A stretch of 64,000 nucleotides of DNA from Hyalangium gracile (lineage in GTDB: Bacteria; Myxococcota; Myxococcia; Myxococcales; Myxococcaceae). Below are positions 1 to 7,964 of this stretch, piece after piece. The position numbers and the translations under genes were made by a program. Positions within the stretch are counted from its first letter, which is position 1, and every line of letters begins with the position of its first letter. Location of the stretch: positions 1-64,000 of the forward strand of contig NZ_JAHXBG010000006.1 of the NCBI RefSeq assembly GCF_020103725.1, read 5' to 3'. The notes beneath the pieces were generated by a model. That model worked only from the letters and a program-made list of their open reading frames with translations. It was not told the DNA's origin and searched no databases.

Positions 1-186
1 GTGCTGGTGCGTCACCTCGGGGGACAGTGGATTCCACGCAAGAAGCTGGAAGAGGCACAGGTGCGCGTGGGCCCGCGCGTGTGGCTGCCATTCGCGCGCG
101 CCCACCGGTCCATGCGCTCGGCGCAGGCCCTGGTGGACTACTCCCTCACCCAGCTCTACCGGGTCGCCGAGCGGCTCCGGGGCTGA
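1..186 (+). CDS. 3' end of an unidentified gene (partial)
   Basis: An open frame enters from the left edge and stops at 184-186, leaving about 61 codons. The visible tail is basic and contains Trp, Pro and Arg-rich stretches (for example QWIPRKK and VWLPFARAHR) and ends in an amphipathic helix-like segment, LYRVAERLRG. The base composition fits the surrounding coding genes. A GTG sits at position 1, but the true start probably lies upstream. I do not recognise the family, and no function is assigned. Confidence 0.5.
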   Translation: MLVRHLGGQWIPRKKLEEAQVRVGPRVWLPFARAHRSMRSAQALVDYSLTQLYRVAERLRG

Positions 187-201
187 ACGAGCCCTCCGGC
201 A

Positions 202-486
202 CTACCTCTCCACCCGCACGCCCTTCCAGAAGGCCACGTGATCGCGGATGTGACGGGCCGCCTCCTTGGGCTCCGGGTAGCACCAGGCCGCGTCCTTGTT
301 CACCTGCCCGTCCACCACCACGTCGTAGTAGCTGGCCACGCCCTTCCAGGCGCAGGTGGTGTGCGTGGGACTCGCACGCAGGCGCTCGCGCTGCACGGAC
401 TCTGGGGGAAAGTAGACATTGCCCTCGACCAGCTCATAGCGCTGGCTCTCCGCCAGCACGATGCCGTTCCACGTTGCTTTGGCCAT
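202..486 (-). CDS. DUF427 family protein
   Basis: This 94-residue protein is of the DUF427 type, small soluble beta-rich proteins of unknown biochemical role that are common in Actinobacteria and Proteobacteria. Recognisable family features are the start MAKATWNG, the YFPPESV segment, TTCAWKG in the middle and the AAWCYPEP...HVAFW end. A longer frame to 525 exists, but ATG 486 is preferred: it has AGGAGAGGAG about six bases upstream and gives the usual family N-terminus. It converges on the partial gene ending at 186. About 240 bp separate its start from the divergent histidine kinase at 725, and no clear promoter stands out there. Confidence 0.85.
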   Translation of the reverse strand: MAKATWNGIVLAESQRYELVEGNVYFPPESVQRERLRASPTHTTCAWKGVASYYDVVVDGQVNKDAAWCYPEPKEAARHIRDHVAFWKGVRVER

Positions 487-724
487 GGGACTCCTCTCCT
501 GAGGCTCGTTCTGCTCGGGGGCCACGTACAGCGCCAGCCCTGGCTGCCTGCTCTGTCGACTGGCGTAGGCCTGCTCCCCAGGACGGCAAGCCGGACTCCG
601 ACAGAGGCCTGGTGTCTCGCTCCCCCAGGAGGCACCTGTCCTTCAGAGCAATTGTCTCCTGCCGAAAAGGGCGCTCTCGGCTGAAAGGGACCAGGGCAGC
701 CACGCTGTTACCGTCGAGTCACCG

Positions 725-3327
725 ATGGATACCCACTCGTCCGGCCCGGTCACGAAGATGCTCCCAGATCCTCCGCCAGAGGGCGCGTCAGGTGGCTCCG
801 TGAGTGAAGCCTTCCGCCAGCTCGCCGAGAGCATTCCCCAGCTCGTGTGGACCACGCGCCCGGACGGCTTCCACGACTACTACAACCGGCGTTGGTACGA
901 GTACACCGGCCTCTCCCCGGGCCAGTCCCACGGCGAGGGCTGGCAGGGCCCCTTCCACCCGGAGGACATGCCGGAGACGCTGCGGCGCTGGCACCACTCG
1001 CTGCGCACCGGCGAGCTCTACGAGACGGAGTACCGCTGCCGCCGCCATGATGGCGTCTACCGCTGGTTCCTCGGCCGGGCCCACCCGGTGCGCGACGACA
1101 CCGGCCGCATCGTCAAGTGGTTCGGCACCTGCACGGACATCGATGACCAGAAGCGGGCCGCCGAGTCCATGAGCTTCCTGGCCGCGGCGGGCTCCCTGCT
1201 GGCCTCCTCGTCGCTGGACTATGAGGCCACGCTCTCCGCCCTCACGCGGCTGGTAGTGCCTCGCCTCGCAGACTGGTGCGCCATCGAGATCGTCAACGAC
1301 GATGGCACCACGCGCCAGCTCGGCGTGGCCCATGTCGACCCAGCCAAGGTGCGCTACGCCGAGGAGCTGCGCCAGCGCTACCCACCGCGCCCGGAGGATC
1401 CCCGCGGAGTGCTCGAGGTCATCCGCACCGGCCGGCCGGAGTTCCTCCCGGACATCCCCGACGAGCTCCTGGTCGCGGGCTCGCGGGACGCCGAGCACCT
1501 GCGCATCGCTCGCGAGCTGGGGCTGCGCTCGGCCATGGTGCTGCCGCTCACCGCCCGGGGGCGCACCCTGGGGGCGCTCACGCTCGTCACCGCCGAGTCC
1601 CGGCGGCGCTTCACCTCCGAGGACTTCGCCCTCGCCGAGCAGCTCGCCCACCGCGCCGCCATGGCGGTGGACAATGCCCGGCTCTACCGCGAGTCCGTGC
1701 ACGCCGGGGAGCGCTTCCGCTCGCTCGTCACCGCCACCGCCCAGGCGGTGTGGGTGACGCGGCCGGATGGCTCCATCGTGGAGGAATCGCCCTCCTGGCG
1801 CGCCTTCACCGGACAGACCCACGAGGAGTGGAAGGGCACCGGCTGGCTCAGCGCCATCCACCCCGAGGATCGCGAGTCCGCCCGGCGCGCGTGGACGGAC
1901 GCCGTGGCGCGGGGGCGCTCCTACGAGACCGAGTACCGCCTGCGCCGGGCAGACGGTGGCTACAGCATCACGCTGGCGCGAGCGGTGCCCGTGCGCAACG
2001 CCGACGGCACCGTGCGCGAGTGGGTGGGCATCAACATCGATCTCACCGCGCAGCGCGAGGCCGAGTCCGCCGCCCGGAGCCTCCAGCTCGAGCAGCGCGC
2101 CCGGCGCCACGAGGCCCTGCGCGCGGACGTGAGCGCCGCGCTCGCCAGGCCGGGCCCCCAGGCCCAGATGCTCCAGACGGCGTGCGAGGCCGTGGTGCGA
2201 CACCTGGACATGGCCTTCTCGCGGGTGTGGCTGCTCGACCGGGACAGCGCCGAGCTGCGCCTGTGGGCCAGCGCCGGGCGCGGCACCCAGCCGCCGGGAG
2301 AGCACGCCCGCATCCCCCTGGGCCAGTCGAAGGTCGGGCGCATCGCGCGGGAGCGCCGCCCGTACGCGACCAACGCGCTGCGCAAGGAGCCCGCGGCGAG
2401 CGCTCCCGAGTGGGTGCTCCGGGAGGGGCTGGTGTCGTTCGCCGGCTACCCGCTGGTGCTGGGCGAGCAGCTGGTGGGTGTGTTCGCCGTCTATGGCACG
2501 GAGCCCCTGGTTCACGAGACGCTCGACGTGCTCGCGGCGGTGGCCGAGATCATCACCCAGGGCGTGGAGCGCCGCCGCGCCGAGGAGTCCCTGCGGATGC
2601 ACGCCCAGGAGCTGGCCCGCTCCAACGAGGAGCTCCAGCAGTTCGCCTACGTGGCCTCGCATGATTTGCAGGAGCCGCTGCGCATGGTGGCCAGCTACAC
2701 CCAGCTGCTGGCGCGGCGCTACCGGGGCAAGCTGGACTCGGACGCGGACGAGTTCATCGGCTACGCGGTGGAGGGGGTGAACCGGATGCAGCGGCTCATC
2801 CAGGATCTGCTGGCCTACTCGCGCGTGGGCACCCGAGGCCGCGAGCTCAGCCCCTGCGATGCCGGCCAGGCGCTCCAGCGCGCGGTGGACAACGTGCGCG
2901 CCACGCTCGAGGAGACGCGCGGCGAGCTGACGGTGGCCCCGCTGCCCCGGGTGCTGGCGGATGAGACGCAGCTGGCCCAGCTCTTCCAGAACCTGCTCAG
3001 CAACGCGCTCAAGTTCCACGGCCAGGCCCCACCCAAGGTGGAGGTGTCAGCCCAGCCCCAGGGCCCGGACTGGTGGCGCTTCACGGTGAAGGACGAGGGG
3101 CTCGGCATCGATTCGCAGTACTTCGACCGCATCTTCATCATCTTCCAGCGCCTGCATGGCCGCGAGGAGTACCCTGGCACCGGCATCGGGCTGGCCATCT
3201 GCAAGAAGATCGTCGAGCGCCACGGAGGGCGCATCGGCGTGGAGTCCCGGCCCGGCGCGGGCTCCACGTTCTGGTTTACCCTGCCGGCGGCCCCCATGGC
3301 CGGCGCCAACCCCAAGGACTCCCAGGA

Positions 3328-3331
<4 letters not shown>
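725..3331 (+). CDS. PAS-GAF-PAS-GAF sensor histidine kinase
   Basis: An 868-residue cytoplasmic-type sensor kinase with no clear transmembrane segment. Domains in order: PAS with PAC about 26-145 (HPEDMPETL, then WFGTCTDI), GAF about 150-315, a second PAS/PAC about 325-445 ([22 protein letters not shown]), a second GAF about 475-615, HisKA about 635-705 and HATPase about 745-860. The phospho-accepting residue is His646 in [11 protein letters not shown]; the N box is NLLSNALKF and the G boxes are DEGLGI and GTGIGLAI. This HisKA type resembles phytochrome-like kinases that work with a small Rcp1-type regulator, and just such a gene follows, overlapping by ATGA. The ligand sensed by the PAS/GAF domains cannot be told from sequence. 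Confidence 0.93.
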
Positions 3332-3777
<446 letters not shown>

Positions 3778-3782
3778 GCGCC

Positions 3783-4907
3783 ATGGCTCCGCAAGAACAG
3801 CCCCTGCGTCTGCTGGTGGTGGAGGACAACCCCGCCGACGCCCGGCTCATCCAGGAAGAGTTGAGGGAGGTGCCCTCCGTGCGCATCGAGATGCTGCACG
3901 TGATGCGCCTGGCGGAGGCGGAGCGGGTGGCCCTCGAGTCGAAGCTGGATGCGGTGCTGTTGGACCTCTCCCTGCCGGACGGGCACGGGCTGGCAAACAT
4001 CTCTCGGCTGCTGCAGGCCGCGCCGGCGGTGCCGCTGGTGGTGCTCACGGGCACGGATGACGAGCAGCTCGCGGTGCAGGCGGTGCACCAGGGCGCCCAG
4101 GACTACCTGGTGAAGGGCCAGGTGACGGGCCAGCTGCTGGTGCGCGCGCTGCGCTATGCCATCGAGCGCAAGCGGGTGGAGGAGGGGCTCAAGCGCGAGG
4201 AGGCCCAGCGCCAGACGGCGCTCTTCCGCGAGCAGTTCCTGGCCGTGCTGGGGCATGACCTGCGCAACCCGCTCAATGCCATCTCCGGCAACGCGGGGCT
4301 GCTGCTGCGCTACGGCGGGCTGACCGAGCCCCAGCGCAAGGCCATCAACCGCATCTCCATCTCCTCGGACCGCATGGCCCGGATGATCAACGATCTGCTG
4401 GACTTCACGCGGGCGCGGCTGGGCGGCGGCTACCCGGTGAACCGGGCGCGGATGAACGTGCACGACGTGCTGCGCCAGGTGGTGGAGGAGCTGGAGGTGG
4501 CGCACCCGCAGCGGCGCCTGGAGCTGGACGTGTCGGGCAACGGGTGGGGCGACTGGGACGCGGACCGCATCGCCCAGGCCGCCTCCAATCTGGTGGGCAA
4601 CGCGGTGCAGTACTCGCCCGAGGACAGCCCGGTGGGCGTGTCCGCCCGGGACGAGGGCGAGGGCATCTGCGTGCAGGTGCACAACCAGGGACTGCCCATC
4701 CCCGCGGAGCGGCTGCCCCAGATCTTCGATCCGTTCGTGCGCGGCGTGGACAGCAAGCGCGGCGCGGCCCGCACGGGCCTGGGACTGGGGCTCTACATCA
4801 CCCACGAGATCGTCCGCGCCCACGGGGGCACGCTGCGCGTGACGTCCACCGAGGCGGACGGCACGCGCTTCTCGATGAGCCTGCCGCGCTACGCGACGAC
4901 CGCCTGA
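3783..4907 (+). CDS. Receiver-histidine kinase (REC-HisKA-HATPase)
   Basis: About 374 residues: an N-terminal receiver (LLVVEDNPADARL, phospho-Asp about residue 61 in VLLDLSLPDG), a short coiled linker, then HisKA with His158 in LGHDLRNPLNAI, and an ATPase with NLVGNAVQYSP and GLGLGLYITHEI. The receiver-first order suggests that phosphorylation of the receiver controls the attached kinase. It is the third gene of the 725-4907 operon. A TTG at 3774 overlaps the preceding stop and could also start translation, but ATG 3783 is better. Together the three genes make a kinase, carrier, kinase series in which a signal could pass from the PAS/GAF kinase to this protein; that flow is inference. Confidence 0.9.
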   Translation: MAPQEQPLRLLVVEDNPADARLIQEELREVPSVRIEMLHVMRLAEAERVALESKLDAVLLDLSLPDGHGLANISRLLQAAPAVPLVVLTGTDDEQLAVQAVHQGAQDYLVKGQVTGQLLVRALRYAIERKRVEEGLKREEAQRQTALFREQFLAVLGHDLRNPLNAISGNAGLLLRYGGLTEPQRKAINRISISSDRMARMINDLLDFTRARLGGGYPVNRARMNVHDVLRQVVEELEVAHPQRRLELDVSGNGWGDWDADRIAQAASNLVGNAVQYSPEDSPVGVSARDEGEGICVQVHNQGLPIPAERLPQIFDPFVRGVDSKRGAARTGLGLGLYITHEIVRAHGGTLRVTSTEADGTRFSMSLPRYATTA

Positions 4908-5113
4908 GGCAGCGCCTCGGCCAGGTGCTCCTTGCTCCACTTCACGCCCAGCTGCGCCCGGTAGTCCACGAGGCGGCGCGCGGCAGGAGCCCGTATACCC
5001 GGCAGGCGGGCAGGCGGGACGCGGGCAGGAGACCGGACACGCCCGCGGATCATCCCCATCCTTCGCGTGTCGGGGCCATGACGGCCCATGGTTTCTCGAA
5101 GCGAGGTCCAATC

Positions 5114-5314
5114 ATGCTCGTCGTCTGGTCCATGGTGCTGGGTATCCTTCTCTTCCTCGGCCTGGTGGTGGTCACCCTCCTGCTGGGGGCGGGTGGGCGC
5201 GAGCGGGAGAAGGAGTTGCTCATGCGTGCCGAGCTGGAGCGGCGCGCGGGACTGGGGGGAGACGTCACCACCGACACGCCTCATCCCATCCACGACCGCT
5301 ACCTCGAGGCCTGA
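5114..5314 (+). CDS. Small single-pass membrane protein
   Basis: A 66-residue protein with one strong hydrophobic helix near the N-terminus (about residues 2-26, including VLGILLFLGLVVVTLLL), followed by a charged, basic cytoplasmic or periplasmic tail (GREREKELLMRAELERR). ATG 5114 follows GAGG and gives a clean membrane start; an upstream ATG at 5078 is possible. It follows the kinase operon after 206 bp and ends 15 bp before the convergent FRG-domain gene. No family is recognised. It could be a small regulatory or structural membrane peptide. Confidence 0.65.
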   Translation: MLVVWSMVLGILLFLGLVVVTLLLGAGGREREKELLMRAELERRAGLGGDVTTDTPHPIHDRYLEA

Positions 5315-5328
5315 GGGCTCGGGGCCGC

Positions 5329-6117
5329 TCAGCGCTTCGGCGGGCTGTAGTAGCGCCTGAGCCAGCGGCTCAGGCCATCCAGGCCCGGGAAGAGCACGCG
5401 CTCCGTCACGTTCGCCTGGTCCAGCTTGTCCCGGACCTCCCACTTGAGCGAGGCCGGGACGATGAGCCGGCGCACGCCCTTCTTCTGGCTCTCCAGGAAG
5501 GTGTCCAGCCGGTGCAGCGGGCCGTTCATCACCGAGAAGAGCGCGAACTGGTTCACGATGCGCTCGTCCAGGGACGGCGGCTCGAAGAAGAGCACGAAGG
5601 GGTGCTTCGTCAGCCGGTCGAAGGCCGGCAGATCCGTGGCCACCGCCGCGAGCATCTCCGCGGTGAAGACGTCCGCGCCCTCCTCGCGCAGCTGGGCCTG
5701 GAGGGGCTTCGGCAGCAGCCGGTTCGTCTCGTGGTAGTCCACGCACCACACCGCCCCATCCACGTCGTACTGCTCCGGGTGCTCCGTCAGGAAGTGGAGC
5801 GCGACGTAGGGGCTGAACGTCCAGTCCAGCAGCCGCGTGGGCAGCCCGTGGTGTTGCGCCAGCGCCAGCCAGTCCCAGACCGTCTCGCAGGGCCGGCTGC
5901 CTCCGCGCGCGTACTTGCGGAAGGCGCGCAGCAGATCCCTCTCGTGAGCGGCGAAGGCCCCCTCGTGGCGGTTGAGCGAGGTGGAGAGGTCATGCGCGGA
6001 CGCGGGCACGCCGCGGAAGGCGATGCTCGGGCGGAAGCGGCTGATCTGCTCGTTCCACGAGCCCGAGAAGAGCGCCTCCTGCAGCTCGATCCAGCTCTCG
6101 ACGCGTTGTTCGTTCAC
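5329..6117 (-). CDS. FRG domain-containing protein
   Basis: About 262 residues with a clear FRG domain (named for a conserved Phe-Arg-Gly): SIAFRGVP near the N-terminus, then WDWLALAQHHGLPTRLLDWT and SPYVALHFL, the diagnostic helix-turn region. FRG domains occur in many bacterial and phage proteins, often in accessory or defence-like loci, and their biochemistry is poorly known. GTG 6117 with GGAA upstream is preferred; the frame stays open to a weaker GTG at 6174. No nuclease or membrane domain is fused to it. It converges with the small membrane gene, and a receiver gene lies upstream on the same strand. Confidence 0.83.
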   Translation of the reverse strand: MNEQRVESWIELQEALFSGSWNEQISRFRPSIAFRGVPASAHDLSTSLNRHEGAFAAHERDLLRAFRKYARGGSRPCETVWDWLALAQHHGLPTRLLDWTFSPYVALHFLTEHPEQYDVDGAVWCVDYHETNRLLPKPLQAQLREEGADVFTAEMLAAVATDLPAFDRLTKHPFVLFFEPPSLDERIVNQFALFSVMNGPLHRLDTFLESQKKGVRRLIVPASLKWEVRDKLDQANVTERVLFPGLDGLSRWLRRYYSPPKR

Positions 6118-6297
6118 ACCGGTTCCAGCACGGCCCACCGCGGGTCCGTGGCTGTGCCACCAGTATTCACCCACACGCGGCTACCACAGCGTTGGATGCG
6201 CGGGATGCGTGGGCCAGCCCACAGTGGCGGCACCCGGGCGTACACCACTCCACAGGCGGCGAGCGCCGAGCGTGTGGCAGCGCACAGGCCCCAGGGC

Positions 6298-6702
6298 TCA
6301 GGCCACCTGGCAGGTGCTCGCCTTGGAGGGCGAGGTTCCCCGCGGGTGGGTGAGGGCACGGAGGATGCGCAGCAGCTCCGACGGAGAGAACGGCTTGCGC
6401 AGCAGGCACACCGCTCCCTCGAAGCTGGGCAGCTCCAGGTCCACGCCCGTGGTGAGCACCACGGGCAGGTCCGCCAGCTCGCGCTGATTGTGGAGCAGCC
6501 GGATCAAATCCCTGCCCTGGATGTCGGGCAGCACCCAGTCCAGCAGCAGCACATCCACCCGGGGCTCGGTGAAGAAGGCGCGCAGTGCCTCGAAGGCGGT
6601 GGGGCAGGGCACCACGCGGTAGCCCGCCTGCTCCAGGAGCTCCGTCACCGTCTCGCGCACGTCGCCATCATCTTCAGCCAGGACGACCACGGGGCGCGAC
6701 AT
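6298..6702 (-). CDS. Stand-alone response regulator receiver
   Basis: A 134-residue receiver domain: VVVLAEDDGDVRE (acidic pocket), VDVLLLDWVLPDIQG (phospho-Asp in LLLDWVLP), VVLTTG and LLRKPFSPSELL (switch Lys). There is no DNA-binding or enzymatic output domain. ATG 6702 is chosen because GAGGTGAG lies upstream; an in-frame GTG at 6729 is an alternative. No kinase is adjacent on the same strand, so it is an orphan regulator, common in myxobacteria. It lies about 180 bp upstream of the FRG gene, and operon membership with it is uncertain. Confidence 0.9.
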   Translation of the reverse strand: MSRPVVVLAEDDGDVRETVTELLEQAGYRVVPCPTAFEALRAFFTEPRVDVLLLDWVLPDIQGRDLIRLLHNQRELADLPVVLTTGVDLELPSFEGAVCLLRKPFSPSELLRILRALTHPRGTSPSKASTCQVA

Positions 6703-6860
6703 GCGGGGGCTCACCTCATTCACGGACACGGAGGGCTCACGCAGGGCCGAGGTCCGATGCTCGTGCCTGCCGACGCACTACAACCTCCGTGTCTCCTGGC
6801 CGCGTTCCCTCACTTCGGGGGCGGCTGTTGCTCGCCTGCCCGCTGGGGGCAGGCAGGCGT

Positions 6861-7097
6861 TCAGGGTCGGCCGGGATCGGCCGGCTGGTTGAAGGCGTAG
6901 GAGTCCGCTCCAGGGGCCTTGTCCTGCTGGAACAGGGGGCACTTGGCGCAGGTGAAGCTCTCCCAGTCCTCGTGCACGGCGACATCCACGCAGGCGCTGT
7001 AGTGCCGGCAGTGGACGTTGCGGTGCTCCTCGATGCGGAACTGCTCCGCCCGCCGAGGAAGGCGGAAGGAAGTGGGACGCGGCTGAGCGCAGGGCAT
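6861..7097 (-). CDS. Small Cys/His-rich protein of unknown function
   Basis: A 78-residue protein whose middle carries four Cys and nearby His: HCRHYSACVDVAV, then SFTCAKCPLF. The CxxxxxC plus CxxC spacing could bind one zinc or iron-sulfur centre, but I recognise no named family. The N-terminus is basic and Pro-rich, the C-terminus acidic and Pro-rich. The start at ATG 7097 lacks a strong ribosome site, so a later start is possible. It lies 130 bp downstream of the predicted selenoprotein on the same strand. A joint redox role would be speculation. Confidence 0.6.
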   Translation of the reverse strand: MPCAQPRPTSFRLPRRAEQFRIEEHRNVHCRHYSACVDVAVHEDWESFTCAKCPLFQQDKAPGADSYAFNQPADPGRP

Positions 7098-7228
7098 GTT
7101 CGGTAACTCGCGTTTCGGTTGGATCCCCTCGGTTGCACACGGACCAACGACTGGTGCGTCGCGTCATTCCCGAGGAGGTACGTCTCTCTCAACCGGCCAG
7201 TTCCGCCCAACCTTCCGGAGGGGAGGCC

Positions 7229-7840
7229 CTAGGAACGGGGCTTCGCGCCCGCTCGCCGCGCGGCGTCCGCGTACACCTCGTACGGCTGGGCGCCGACCAC
7301 CCGGAGGTTGCCCACGAAGACGGTGGGGATGCCGCTGACACCCAGCGAGTTGCCCTCGGCCCGCAGCGCATCCACCCGCGCCTGGTACTCCGGAGCGTCC
7401 ATGGCGGCGAGCGCCTGCCTGGCCGGCAGCCCTGCCTGCTCCGCGACCCGGCCGATCACCTCTTCATCCTCGAGGTTCTCGCCCCGGTGCCAGTAGGCCT
7501 CCATGGCCGCCTCGCGGAAGGCGTGCAGCTTGCCCTGGTCGCGCGCCCACTCGGCCAGCGCGATGGCGCGCCGCGTGTTGTTCATCAGCTCGCGCCGCCG
7601 CATGGTGGTGATGCCGAACATGCGGGCCACCTGCTCCACGCGGGCCACCATGGCGTCGTAGCGGCCCGGGAAGAGCTTCTCCGCGAGGATGCCGCCCTTG
7701 GGCGTCTCCGGGCGAAGCTCGAAGCCCCGCCAGTCCAGCTCCACGTCATACTCTGCTTGCAGCCTGACCAGGCTGCTCTGCTCCGCGATGAAGCAGAAGG
7801 GTCAGACGAAGTCCGAGTACAGCCGGATGGGTACGGGCAT
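7229..7840 (-). CDS. DsbA/FrnE-family oxidoreductase, predicted selenoprotein (in-frame TGA)
   Basis: A 203-residue thioredoxin-fold protein of the FrnE-like DsbA group. ATG 7840 has a near-ideal ribosome site (AAGGAGGG, five bases away) and encodes MPVPIRLYSDFV; the next codon, 7804-7802, is TGA, and the frame then continues without a break as PFCFIAEQSS to the stop at 7229. The TGA lies exactly at the first active-site position of the family motif CPxC, giving U13-P-F-C16. Downstream the frame keeps the helical insert and the cis-Pro motif GIPTVF. A hairpin of bacterial SECIS type follows the TGA. An annotation that stops at TGA would start this gene at 7744 and lose the active site. The main alternative is a recent nonsense change of Cys to stop. 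Likely role: thiol-disulfide or peroxide chemistry; no signal peptide is seen, so it is probably cytosolic. Confidence 0.82.
7759..7776 (-). promoter_or_regulatory. Putative bacterial SECIS hairpin
   Basis: On the coding strand the sequence GCAGCCT-GGTC-AGGCTGC forms a perfect seven-base-pair stem with the loop GGUC. The loop starts 32 bases after the TGA, within the roughly 16-37 base window known for bacterial SECIS elements, and has G in its first two positions, as in the GGUCU loop of the E. coli fdhF element that SelB binds. It lies inside the coding sequence, as expected for bacteria. A second, weaker hairpin (7776-7798, loop AUCGC) sits between it and the TGA. Confidence 0.65.
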
Positions 7841-7964
7841 GGGGGCCCTCCTTGGCGGCTCCCTCTTATCCTCGTTACGCGGGCGTTGCCAACCCTGCTC
7901 GTCGAGCAGCCGGGCAATGCGCACATTCCTTCACCCGGAGCGCGCTTTTGCGGAAGATGCGCCC

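Noticed and set aside
788-3019. Long open frame antisense to the histidine kinase
   Set aside because: High-GC shadow: the plus strand encodes clear PAS/GAF/HisKA motifs and the antisense translation is rich in His, Arg and Gly with no domain.
7776-7798. Second hairpin right after the TGA (TTCTGCTTC/GGAGCAGAG, loop ATCGC) as the SECIS
   Set aside because: Its loop begins only 12 bases after the TGA, too near for the bacterial rule, the stem has wobble pairs and the loop lacks an early G; the 7759-7776 hairpin fits better.
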